A DNA stretch of 64,000 nt from Helianthus annuus (taxonomy: Eukaryota; Streptophyta; Magnoliopsida; Asterales; Asteraceae): assembly GCF_002127325.2 (NCBI RefSeq), contig NC_035436.2, positions 82,581,716-82,645,715 of the forward strand, read 5' to 3'. Shown here piece by piece: positions 1-10,763 of the stretch. Position 1 is the first letter of the stretch, and each line of letters starts with the position of its first letter. Below the pieces are notes generated by a model. That model was not told the DNA's origin and made no database searches. It was given only the letters and a program-made list of their open reading frames with translations. The position numbers and the translations under genes were made by a program.

Positions 1-997
1 TGTGTTTTATGTGTTTGGTGATTTTACAATTCGATTCGATTCGATTTCAAGCTTTAAATCGCTTTCTAGAAGGTTATACGCAAACTGGTGCGTAAACGCA
101 ATCAGATAAACGTGAAAAACACTCCGGGATAGTGAAATAGGCTTAACACACCTTAAATAACCTTCACATAACTTAGAAATAAGTTTTGGATTGTTTGGTG
201 TATCGAAAACAAGTTTATTCGATCACAGGGACTAATTGTGTCAAACTGCGAAACTATACCAATTTTTATAGTAACGAACATTGCGAAACTTGATCATAAG
301 TTAAATATGCCCTAAATATCCTTTACATAGCTTAGAAATAGGCTTTGAGGTGTTTGGTGCGCAAAAATAAACTTATTGGCCATTCAGGGACTAAAAGCCT
401 CAAAAAGTGCACAAGTTTACATTTTCGCGCATATCTTACGTTCTGAATATATCCGGACACCCAAAAATTTATGTAACCATTAAAATATTTTATTTTAGTG
501 ATTGGCATGATAAAATTCCATTCGTTGCTTAATTTGGATCGTTTTTGCGTCCGTTACGACTTCCGTCGTAATTAACCGAACAACGCGATCGTACGACCAA
601 ATGAACCGACATCCGAGATGTTTTTGAGCATGTTTTGAGTTCCCAATACTTTAACTTCATTTTAGAGCCTTGAAATGAGGTTAACGGGGCTTAAACATGT
701 CAAAAATGGGCCGAAATGCATGTTTTGCAAGTTCAGGGACCTGTTTTGACAATCTATCAAAGTTGGCAGGCCTGGGGCGTAAGCCCAAGCTTAATTCTTA
801 CGCAGGGCGCGAGAGCCTATCAGACAGAAACATTGAATCTGGTCTTTTAGCTCGTTTTTAATGGTTTTGATCAGTGGATTTCAATGCTAGGGGCTGGTTT
901 GTGTGGAGAACAAGTCCTCCAATCAGTCCTTAACAATTGTATGGCCTAGATGATTCCCTCTTCTCTAAGAAATGATCCTAAAGGTTTGTGGAAAACT

Positions 998-1006
998 ATA
1001 TATAGC
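998..1006 (+). promoter_or_regulatory. TATA-like box of LTR B1
   Basis: TATATATAG occupies the same LTR position as TATAAATAG in B2, B3, B4 and F, about 160-180 bp before the hairpin array. This is the expected Pol II promoter of the LTR; activity is inferred. Confidence 0.55.
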
Positions 1007-1166
1007 CATCCATCTTTCACTTGTTCCTTGCTCATTCCCTCATTCTCTTCTCTACAATCTGCATTGGGAGCTCTCTCAATCTGATTGGAAGTTGGTTTTC
1101 TTGTAGAAAAGATAGCAAGGACCCATAGTGAGCATTCTTTCATTCTTTTTATTGTTTTCCTAGTTT

Positions 1167-1603
1167 GAAAGTCAAATATTGTTTGACTTTCAGTTTGACC
1201 AATCTATGGTCAACGCAAAGTTCGGTTGAACTTTGCAACGTGATTGTAATCACGTTGGTTATAATCCTTAGTGATTATACCCGCTGATTACCACGTTAAC
1301 TAGGTGTAGTGACGAGTCAAAGTTTCTGTCAAAATGCGTTTTAGCACGCATTTTGCAACGGAACTACTATTAGGTATCAAAACACTTTGTTTTGAAACCA
1401 AATCAGAAGGTTAAACATGTTTTGACATGTTTAGCTCGTCACTTTTAGTTAGTGCTTGTTTAGAGTCGTAAGTCAAGCGGTCTAAACCACCGCTTAGACT
1501 TTCGAACTCGACCCGTTTGGCCGATCTTTAGGATCCGACCAAGCATGGTTAGTGACCATAGTTGCATAGGGAATAACCTTCCGAGGTTATACCTTATGGT
1601 CAC
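1167..1603 (+). other. Hairpin array in LTR B1 (putative structured RNA)
   Basis: Consecutive inverted repeats are visible: GAAAGTCAAA with TTTGACTTTC, GCAAAGTTC with GAACTTTGC, AACGTGATT with AATCACGTT, CAAAATGCGT with ACGCATTTTG, CAAAACA with TGTTTTG, AAACATGT with ACATGTTT, AAGCGGT with ACCGCTT, and GTGACCATA (1552-1560) with TATGGTCAC (1595-1603). AGTGACGAG at 1308-1316 pairs with CTCGTCACT at 1435-1443 and encloses three of these. Equivalent stems in B3 differ in sequence but still pair. Confidence 0.7.
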
Positions 1604-2584
1604 CGAGTTTAAGTAGTTGTATGATAGGTAGATTATATGCCTTAGGTAAATTACCAAAATGCCCTTTTCATGCATAATTGGACTTTAAGCATATGTAACC
1701 TAACTTTTGTCAACTAAACTAATTATGCAACCTATTTAAACATGTTTAGGCATATAATACTTGTCATAGGACTAGTTAGACGTCTCGAACGCGCGTTTGC
1801 GCGCACGACGCGTTAAAGTAGCGTAAGCTACCTTAATGGGTCGCGATGGGTCGAAAGCACTTAGGTTAGGTTTCGAGTTAGAATGTAGACTTTGTTAAAC
1901 CATAACACATGAGTTCCTACACTCATTTGGTCTATAAGACTTCATTCTATCCAATCTTCCGATTTAGGCGTCTATTGTTTGACTAGTGATTCGTTTATTA
2001 GGTGCTGCTTGAGTTTCCTTGGTTTGATTGAGCTTGTTGAGTTCTTTAGATTGAGGATACTTTGCACTTCAATGTGAGTACATAGTTCCCCTATTTTACT
2101 GTTTTCAATTGTTTTGGAGTGATTCATATGTACAAAACGAATTTCAAGGTTTAAACGATAATTTCAAAAACGATTAAGATGGTTTATACTAAACTAATAA
2201 CGATTTCAATAAAGTGAACAAAACTTGTTGGTTGTAATTACATAACGAATGACATTCATTAGCATTGATCAAGCCGACCGGTATTAGGTTATGGTACCAT
2301 AGGATCTGCCAAATCCCGTTATCAGACTACACCCATGGTTATGTGTGGGGGTTATGTAGGTAACGACCGAATGTGTGATTGTTAACTTACCCTTTGGTGG
2401 TTTGTTAATACGAGAAACGAGATAGACGAGTCACGAAGGTTTGAATGTTATTAACGAGATGACCAAAAGTAGTTTCACTATTAAAACGAATACGATTTTG
2501 TGACGAGTTAAACGATTTGAAACGAGTTAAACGAATTAAACGATTGGTTTGGGGGTAGTGATTAGATAATGGGACAGGTGTAGC

Positions 2585-2643
2585 ATGATAAAAGCATGGT
2601 AGATACGCCGCTGGTACATCTTATATATAAGTGCTTCTATCAT
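2585..2643 (+). other. 59-nt conserved LTR hairpin, B1 copy
   Basis: ATGATAAAAGCA pairs with TGCTTCTATCAT (11 of 12) around a loop containing GGATACGCC-like sequence and TATATATAAG. The B3 and B4 copies are also exactly 59 nt long, with changed but still paired stem bases. Confidence 0.6.
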
Positions 2644-3266
2644 ATTACATTGCGTATCATTATTTAGTTCACTTGGGGAAACGATTTGAAACGATGTCAC
2701 ACAACGAGGTTTTCGAAATGATATAAACCATACGAGTTTTATTAACGAGTTTTTACGAGATGTTATACGATTTGGTTTATTAGAACAAATGTTTTGGGTT
2801 AAGAATCATGGCTACGAGATTTTTATAAACTATAACCAATTCGCTTTGTGTTGGTTAATTATGTTGCAATACACTTTTCAAAACGAGGTTTGTATTTTTG
2901 ACTCTTGTAGTCTAACGAGGTACTGCAACATATAAACGAGCCATGAATCCGATACTCTCCTAAAACTTATGTACTCGCCAGCATTACTTTGCTGACTTTA
3001 TTTTTACATATGTTTCAGGTGGTATTGCTTGATGTTGCTTGCTAGGAAGCTTGTGTCACGTAGGACCTGGACGAGGCCTTAGTGACTTAAAAACAGTTAT
3101 AAACAATGTGTAGCATGTTTGTTTTGGTTTAAAGACAATGTACATTACATAATATTTCAATAAAACGAAACATTTGGTTACCATGGTTGTGGAACAATAA
3201 TTCTGTTACAACACTCCCCGACGTTTCCGCCACGGTTTGTTGTTTTAACATGGTCGGGGTGTGACA

Positions 3267-3546
3267 ATGAAGTGATTCCGCTTGAATTTGTTATTCCGCT
3301 TGAAACCGTTTCAAGCGGAATCTCAAGCCTATAAATACCTTTCAGGCGAAATCAGTTGTAACATTCTAAGTTTCCGACGGCGAAGCTCCGTCGAAGTGTC
3401 TCCAAAGCTATAATCGCATTCTGATCAATATACGAGACAGTTAATAGTGAATTCAAGCTAAACAAAGACAGAATTAATGAATTCTGCCTCTGATTCTGTT
3501 TGAGCACTTTTCTGATCGACTCGTTAGGTCGTTTCACGATCCTACA
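3267..3546 (+). mobile_element. Ty1/copia LTR, 3' half
   Basis: Family resemblance to the copia C LTR (reverse complement of 29222-29675) is clear: repeated TTCCGCTTGAA motifs, a CCTATAAATA box near 3331, the ACGAAG/CGAAGTGTC block, a CTGATCGACTCGTT block, and the end GATCCTACA at 3546. The 5' half is missing here because gypsy LTR B1 is inserted in it. The bases just after the end are a degenerate match to the tRNA-iMet primer site that directly follows the C LTR. Confidence 0.7.
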
Positions 3547-4098
3547 AATGTATTTGAGGTTGGAATGTAATGCAGGAATGAGAACGTCAGATTCTTATGA
3601 AATTGAAGCCGTACTCGGAACAAGAGAATTCGAGAGGATAGTCGAATGAATCAAAGTTTTTATTCTTGAATGTTATATGAATTTTAATTACGTGAGAATA
3701 ATGTCGTATGCTGTTGTCAATGACTAATGGTTAAGTTGTATGTGATGTTCACAGGTATTGCACAGATCTCTACCACTACTATCGAAGATAAGCATGCGTT
3801 GATCAAGCCGCAAATCAAGGATTGTACGGGAAGAACGGCCACATAGTTTGAATTATGTATTGTCTTGAAGCGTTAATTTAATGTGGTTATTGTAAATCCC
3901 TTTTTGTTAATGTTTATCATTTGTATTTGAGCCTTTAAAGTAAGTAATGTGTCTAAATAAGAAAGAAATTTTTGGGCTCATATTTTCCGCTGTGTCGTAT
4001 TTAAGTTCTTACAAGTTGGTCTTACAGGGAATCGTTCATTATACGAACGGGTCATGCCCGAATTTTGTAAATAATAATACTTTTTCGGAGTAAGAAAT
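3547..4098 (+). mobile_element. copia leader region, noncoding
   Basis: This is the stretch between the copia LTR end and the gag remnant. I see no ORF or clear motif beyond the degenerate primer-binding-like sequence at its start. It is assigned to the element by position only. Confidence 0.45.
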
Positions 4099-6624
4099 AT
4101 GGGCGTTACAAATCATTCTACAACGGAAACAAAAGATGTGATCTCCTTAGTCAATGAATATGTCCAGGAGGATAAACAGAGGAGTCAGAATCATGCAAGC
4201 ACATCGTCACTTATGTCTAACTGTCAGAAGGCTATTGCTACTGATCCCAACACTGCTCTCAATGCTGCTCAGATTCCCTCAGCTTCACCGTCACCTGTGG
4301 CTGCTACACCATCTGATTTGAAGGCCCCACAATCAACAGTATCTCATCCTGATGAAGTGGCCAAACCAGCACCCCAAGCCCAAGTCCAAACTCAGCCAGA
4401 CAAACCAAGATCGCTCATTGACACTGTCAACTATCTGTTGTGTACTAAACCTTGCAGGAATAGGGTTGCACAACTTAGGGCACTCAATTCTAAAATGATG
4501 GATGATTACAACAGTGTCATGGCAAAGTACATCGGTATTCGAGAGAACAATAAAATTCTCTATGAAAAGATTGACGCACTTAAGAAGGACATAGCTCAAC
4601 TTCACAGATACGTGAATCAACGACAATGTTGGGTTCACGACTACAAACATAGACTCATAGTTAAAACTCTTGAATGTGACTCTGTGAAGGGTGAGCTAAA
4701 ACTCTTGAATGTGACTCTGTTAAACATTAAAAAGCTTGATACTTCCAGTGACACGGTTCGTAATCTGTGTGATGTGCAACTTGATTATAAAGAAAATAAG
4801 GGTAAGGGTTTGGGCTATAAACAGGTTCCACCTCCATATAATCATAATTACTCAAGATTGCCCACTACTAAGCAAGAAATGGAAAATTTATGATAAAATG
4901 ATTTATGGTAAACCAAGTGATTATGTTCCATGGGTGCCCTCCAGATCAAAGAATGCCAGACCCGCTGATTTTCAAAAACCAAAGAATTTTGTTAAAAATG
5001 AAAATTGCTCAAACAAATCAGCTGGAGAATCTGGAAAGGAAAATGAATAAGAAAATGAATCAGAACCAGTGAAAACATCCGCAAATGAGCCCCAAGAAAA
5101 TTTGTCAAATTCTGATTCTGATTCTATAGAAAATAATAACTGTTCACGTTCATGTGCAGAATCGGTGACAGTTGAAGAGCAGTCTACAGTGGATGATAAA
5201 TCTCATTCAAACGTTGCTGATGTTGCTGATGATTCGGATACTACCAAACGCGATCATTATGCTTGGAACTGTGTTATGTCTTGGTCTGCTGAGAGTTGGG
5301 GTATTCCGATTAAAACTGATGATTCAGGTGTTGTGGTTTTAGATTATGAACGTGACGAAAATGCTTTAACAGGGAAATCTGATGTTTTGTCTGATAAACT
5401 TGAAACACCTGTTTCAAGTGACTCAGAAATCAGTTCTGCTGATTCGGGTAACTATTCTAGTGTGCCTGAAACATCAACTGATACATTAGAAACTTATAAA
5501 CAGGATAAAGATGAGAAAGTTGATATGTTTAACTGTGTTAGTAAAGAAATTGATGAACAGGGATCATCTGATGAACCTGACATTCAAGTTGCAGATTCTG
5601 GTATGTCAGTTAATGAGCGTAGCGCTTCTGGGAATTTTGAGTGTGACAAACACGCAGAACCATGTAGTGCAACGCCCGAAGAGAGTCAAACAGTTTCAAA
5701 TATAGACTGCTCTTCGTTTCAGAAACCAGAATTAGCTGATGTTAGAAACTCAGAGGTTGATGAAGCTGAAGAAGAGATATTCGCAGAAACCAACTCTGAG
5801 GAAACTCATGAGATCTCGGAGCCTGAAGAAAAGGGATCCACGGAAATCAATTCAACAGTTGATCCAACTGATGAAACTGAAGAAGAGATATCCGTGGAAA
5901 CCAATTCTGCAGAAACTCCTGAAAACATAGTTTCTGAGGAAAAGGAATCTGTGGAAGTCAATTCAACAGATGATTCAACTCTCAATCCCAAAGGATCAGA
6001 TTTGGAAGAAAGCATTTCAAATAAAGGAAAGTCTACCGAATCTGCTCCTTCAAAGAAGAAACGATCACGTAAAAACAGAAGACCATGGAAAAAGAAAGTT
6101 CAAAAGGAAAACCCGTCCCTCAAGAAAACTGAACCTAAGCTGAAGGGTAAAGCTGTCGATACTTGCTCTTGTGCTGATAACTGTAACAAGGTTCTTCAAA
6201 GACAAAACATACACACAAGCAGTCAGCATCAAAAGAAAAGAAAGGACTTGATCAGTTCCCCGGAATAACACAAGCAGAAGTAAATGTCTTTTTCTCAAAG
6301 AGACAAACCTGTTTTAATTGTGGAATTCCGGGGCACATTGCTAGAAATTGTATTAATCGGCCTTTCGTGCCTCACTACTCTGGTAACACACATCATCAGA
6401 AGGCTATGCATCATCGATCGGACGGAAATCGATTTTCTCAAGCCAAGCCTTCTGATGGAGACTGGAATCTAGCGAAAAAGAACAATCAAAAGTTTTCAAA
6501 CACAAATGGGTTCCAAAGACATCATATGGAGTCAAAAGTCTCATATTTAAAGAAAAATATTTCAAACAACAACACTGACTCTAAGATTTGGAAGCCCATG
6601 GTTCTTGTTGGATCCCAGTCTTAG
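4099..6624 (+). pseudogene. Ty1/copia gag, C-terminal extended region, frameshifted
   Basis: Three frames join into one decayed gag-like protein. 4099-4893 holds a Pro/Ala/Gln-rich segment, then a coiled-coil-like stretch rich in Leu, Lys and Asn. A frameshift near 4870 leads to an acidic Ser/Glu-rich segment (to 6268, with an in-frame stop at 5048). A second shift near 6245 leads to a CCHC zinc knuckle, CFNCGIPGHIARNC, at 6310-6351, and a basic Asn-rich tail to 6624. The acidic region holds an internal repeat (GDD/TEEE-like blocks around 5750-5960). Copia gags bind RNA through such knuckles. The layout resembles the two-knuckle gag of element C (31592-35325), but the first knuckle and N-terminal gag domain are not seen here. 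It is not functional as read. Confidence 0.7.
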
Positions 6625-6815
6625 TGTTCACAACCGTCAACATCGACGTCTTCACCTCAAACCTCAAACTCTACTAAAAGTTATATGATCTTTTGTGAGG
6701 TTTCATACACTGATAGCAATGGTCAACTCAGGTCAACAATGGCTTGGGTTCCAGTTTCTAATTAATCCCGCTAAGTGTGAAGGAATGACTATGGAGGGCG
6801 ATTGTTAGACTTCGG

Positions 6816-7863
6816 TTTATCGATAGTAGTTGTTCCAGACACGTGACAGAAGACTCATCCCAGTTGAATTACAAAAAAATAATATTCGATGGAAGATTTG
6901 TCAACTTCACGGGAAGGGAAACTGGAAGAATAACCATGAAGGGCACTGTTAGAAACGGGGTTCTCATCCTCTCAGACGTCAATTATGTCCCAGAACTAAA
7001 GCACAACCTTTTGAGCGTATCTCTGATGTGCAACAAAGGGATGGATGTTCTCTTCACCAAAAGAAAACGTGCTCTTGGAACGCGTAGGGTATTCAGAAAC
7101 AAACTGGATGATCCTGGCGTGATCATGAGGGAAAAGGCATGATTGGCAGTTCAAGGTTTCGAACAAGTTGAAGGTCTGGATCATGATGAGGTATACACAC
7201 CGGTGGCACGTCTGGAGGCCATTCGTATTTTTGGATGATGAGAAAGAAGTTTGAAATGAGCTCGTTGGGAGAAGTAACAATGTTTCTGGTCTTCCAAGTT
7301 CGTCAAAACAGTCAAGGGATCTTGATTCATCAAAGTAAATATGCTCACGACGTTCTTGTCAAATTCGATATGACAGATTCAAAGATGGACAGGGAAATGA
7401 AGTGTACATCGGCTGGATGCCAATTCTTGGGAGACAGTCTCATCTCATGGCATTGCAAGAAGCAACAGCTCACATTTGCAGCGGAAGCAAAGTGCGTTGC
7501 AGCATCTGCTGCCTGCTGCTCTCAGGTTCTTTGGATACAACACCAGCTCAAGGATTTCGGTTTGACTTATCTAAACTCTGCTACTTATTTTGATAATGAT
7601 GCCATTATCCAGATTATAAAAAAAACCTGTCTTTTACTCTAAAAACCAAGCACATTGATATGAAGGTGCACTTTATTCGAGATTGCTATGACAGAACATT
7701 GTTTAAACTTAAACAAATCCACACTGATACTAATTCAGCGGATCTTTTTTCGAAACCTGTCAGCATCTCGAGATTCAATGTGATTGTGGATCTTTTGAAA
7801 ATGATGCGTTTTCACCGACTGAACGACGACAAAAAAAAAACCTGGGTTACTATTCTAATGTAA
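6816..7863 (+). pseudogene. Ty1/copia pol, collapsed by internal deletions
   Basis: Recognisable pol pieces are joined directly. First comes a protease start FIDSSCSRH (6816 on), in which the expected D-S/T-G active site reads DSS. It runs into the GAG-pre-integrase-like segment (FVNFTGRETG... VPELKHNLLSVS). Near 7075 it jumps to the start of reverse transcriptase (VFRNK... VARLEAIRIF), with a stop at 7141. Near 7220 it jumps to the RT end (KKFEMSSLGEVTMF), and near 7385 to RNase H (SWHCKKQ... EAKCVAAS), then the 3' tail ADLFSKPVS. Integrase and the RT YVDD core are absent. This is a deletion derivative that cannot encode working enzymes. Confidence 0.85.
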
Positions 7864-8457
7864 ATAAATAAGTAAATTTGCTCATAAAGTGTGATGCACA
7901 AATTTAGGGGGGGGGGGGCGAGGGACATATATGTACATATGGTTTGTTTGAGGGGGAGAAAAGCAAAAAAAAAAAAAACCTATATGTACATATGCATTAT
8001 TTGAAGGGGAGAAATAGTTGCTTGCGAAATGAAATGAATTTTCGTGCTAAAGAACTTGATTAACATGTGTAAGGTTTTGAAGCTGAACGAGCTATGATCC
8101 ACTGTGATGTGTTGATAGGCCTAACGCTCGAAAAGCAAAAAGAGGCAAAGTGATACAAACATAATGGATTGGACATCTGGTGGGTAACAGACCAATGGTG
8201 TATGATTTCATGGTCTTAAATCCTGCGTTGATAGATAGCCAACGTCTGAGGTTTCGGGTCTTTATGCTGGTGAATCATCCGGGATATCAGGGTTGTCCCT
8301 CTGTTGCATCCAGACTATATGCAGGCCTGGGCACAGTCAGGATATCTTGAAAAAGAGCCACAAAAGGGCCAAAACGTGAAAACGGAAGAAAATCTCACTA
8401 AAAAGAGAATTCCGTGAGCTATTAAATCCAAATCCGTACCGTTAAAGGTATCTGTCT
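7864..8457 (+). mobile_element. copia 3' untranslated part, first segment
   Basis: This noncoding segment follows the RNase H remnant. It has a G13-type run near 7906, an A-run near 7965, and two polypurine-like tracts (TTTGAGGGGGAGAAAAG at 7949 and TTGAAGGGGAGAAA near 8000). TGTCT at 8453-8457 is the target duplication of gypsy element A. The sequence resumes after 18056. No gene is seen. Confidence 0.55.
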
Positions 8458-10687
8458 TGTCACACCCCCAAAATCCACACGCGGAGTACCACCGCTTGGA
8501 GGCGTGACATGACCAGGATCAAGCCATCAATCATATTGAACATAGCATAATATAATTAAGATAGTTCGTAAAACCCAATTCAATACAATTGATGTTCTAA
8601 ACCAAACATAGTATCAATAGCGGAAGCATAATTATGAAAATCCAAAGTAAAGTTATAAGTTCAATTGTTTAATATAATGTCTACGATCCGAATCCCACAA
8701 CGACCCGCTCCTCCTTGTGCAAGCTCCATAAGTACCTAAGGTCCTGCAAGGCATGCAGCAGAGAGTCAACAACTAGTTGAGCGAGTTCACAGTTAACAGT
8801 TCAGTAATAGTATAGTGTGAGTAATAGTATGTTCATTCGTTTATATCACGTGTCATATTTCCATCGCGGCCTCCCAGGCAGGTATGCGAAGATGTTAGGG
8901 GATGTTCCTCCCAAGTATTCTAGACTAGGTTTATTTGTATCGCGGCCTACCAGGCAGGTGTGCGAAGATTAGTAAGTTCAGTTCGCGGCCTTCCTAAGGC
9001 AGGTGTGCGAAGTCAGTCATAATATCGCGGCCAACCCTTGGCAGGTGTGCGAAGATCAGTTCAATAGGTGTTACTAGTCTAGTCGGTTCGTATTCGTTAG
9101 GTTCTACCATCTGAGTATACACAACAATCCATCCAATCCCATTCCCCCCCGGGAACCCATGCCTTGGCTGTGTGAACTCACCTTGGTTTGCTCGGTATGC
9201 TAAAGTTAAGTGCTCATAATTTATCAGTCAAGTCCTATATTATGCACGTATGTTCAGTCAGTACATGTTCGTAATGTTTCTCATGCAACTTGCATCACAG
9301 TATTATCACAAAGTGTGTTTGGCAGTTAATCATCATATATCACGTAAGCAGTTAATCAAGTTCGTGCAATTCCAGCTTTACATAAATGTTTCTCACAGTT
9401 TGTTCTAACATGTGTATTCGTTAATATACATGACAAAGTTAACCACTTAACAGGATTATCATACACAACAGGAATAGTAAACTGACAGAGTTTGACAACT
9501 AGTAGAGTTAACAGAAGTAACGGATCACTGCTCAGGATGTATGACTAAAACACATGCAACGAAATCATATTCTGGCGAAATCACAAGGCATGGCAAAAAC
9601 ACTTAGTGGGCGAAAACACTTTTGGGCCGAAAATACTAGATGGGCCGAAATCACTTATAGCCGAAAACCATTGGGCCGAAATCACTTAGGGCCGAAAACA
9701 CTTTTGTGTTTTCGTTGAGAACAGGGATTTCGTGGGGGGGGGGGGGGTTTCATCGGCTACATCGCTTACCATCATCATCAGTTACGTTAAACACAGAAGA
9801 CATAATGATCATCTACAATACGCCGACTTCATCATATAATCATTCAGTCATATTAATTTATGCGATCATCCATACATAAAAAGCATTAATACGAAATCAT
9901 TCAATCCTGAATTCATATGATTATTATACATTAAATTGAATATACGTTGAGATCTATCCAAATATTATCACAACATCAGATCTATTCCTCATGATTCATG
10001 ACAGAAACATTCAATCCACCTATTCATTATTATGCTATCACTCGATCATGTTTATTACATGAAACCGTATTCAATCACCTAATACCGTATCCAAAATGAA
10101 TCAAAACATCACATAAATCACAGAATCATGATTTCAATTTCACAATATACGATGATAACAGACAATCAATCCCGAGCGGGTTAGACACTAACCGAGATAC
10201 AAAGCCAACAGGTTGATTCAGAAGAAAGGTTCCAAAGGATTGCAGTCGTTGGCACTCCGTTGAAGAGGTGTTCTAGGGTTTTCGATTAAACTCTAGTATT
10301 AGAGGTTATAACAGAATGCTATAGTTCGCTACTGGGCCAAAGCCCAGTTCCTGTTTTCGCCAGCCCATATTCAGACGAAAACACCAAGGTGTTTTCACCA
10401 AATGGTGTTTTCGTGGGGTAAAGGTATTTGGCAAGGGAGGTATTTTCGGCTAGAGCTCCATGTTTACTAATAACTATACTACTCACATAACGTACACTAG
10501 CAAATATACACCTGTATATCCATAAAGACACGTATGTTGCACACAAATAAAACACATCATTCATAACACGATTTATCGTATTACAAACGTGTTCCGTTGT
10601 GAAACAACTAGTCGTGTAAACAAACAATCCAAACAATAACGTGTAATAAATGCGAAGATAGAAATCGTGGAAATTCGAGTTGTCACA
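8458..10687 (-). repeat. Element A 3' LTR
   Basis: 2230 bp, nearly identical to 15823-18051. It contains a four-copy repeat built on TCGCGGCC...GGCAGGTGTGCGAAG at 8864-9055, a cluster of GGGCCGAAAACACTT-like units at 9575-9720, and a G-run near 9735 whose length differs from the other LTR. Confidence 0.95.
8864..9055 (+). repeat. Four-copy short repeat in LTR A (3' copy)
   Basis: Four units each read TCGCGGCC, a few variable bases, GGCAGGTGTGCGAAG. TCGC and GCGA at the unit ends, with GGCC inside, allow each unit to fold as a small hairpin. The same set occurs at about 16229-16420 in the other LTR. Confidence 0.7.
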
Positions 10688-10700
10688 TTATCTCCAACTT
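10688..10700 (-). promoter_or_regulatory. Polypurine tract of element A (used)
   Basis: On the minus strand AGTTGGAGATAA directly precedes the 3' LTR start TGTGACA. It is weakly purine-rich but sits at the exact LTR border shared by both LTRs. A second, richer candidate is at 10787-10800. Confidence 0.6.
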
Positions 10701-10705
10701 AGAAG

Positions 10706-10724
10706 AAATTTCGTCCCGAAATTT
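10706..10724 (-). other. 19-nt hairpin upstream of the PPT (element A)
   Basis: In element sense it reads AAATTTCGGGACGAAATTT, an 8-bp perfect inverted repeat with a GGA loop. The identical 19-mer lies at 41603-41621 just before the PPT of gypsy B. Confidence 0.75.
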
Positions 10725-10763
10725 GGTACGCACTCCCTGAGGAAGCTAGGTAAGTTGTATCGT

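Larger units (their letters stand above)
1..3266 (+). mobile_element. Ty3/gypsy LTR, family B copy B1 (left end outside window)
   Basis: This stretch aligns through its length with the two full LTRs at 35653-39016 and 41639-45021, including the ending GGTCGGGGTGTGACA at 3266. The match begins about 90 bases into the LTR, so the left end lies before the window. A TATA-like box is at 998-1006, a hairpin array at 1167-1603 and a GTGAGT donor-like motif near 2072. The sequence after 3266 is a copia LTR half, so B1 is probably the right LTR of a gypsy element inserted in a copia LTR. The target duplication cannot be checked. It has no coding capacity; short open frames here are chance. Confidence 0.85.

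Noticed and set aside
1460..1675. 71-codon ORF in LTR B1
   Set aside because: Falls in the hairpin array; not conserved as a frame in B3, B4 or F.
4333..4650. 105-codon ORF antisense to the copia gag remnant
   Set aside because: Shadow of the gag frame; no recognisable domain.
7906..7978. G-run and A-run as functional G-quadruplex or poly(A) tail
   Set aside because: Long homopolymers vary between LTR copies elsewhere in the window and may be sequencing or replication slippage; no insertion border is tied to the A-run.
10319..10636. 105-codon ORF in LTR A, also at 17683-18000
   Set aside because: Present in both LTRs in noncoding LTR sequence; kept only because the LTRs are young copies.
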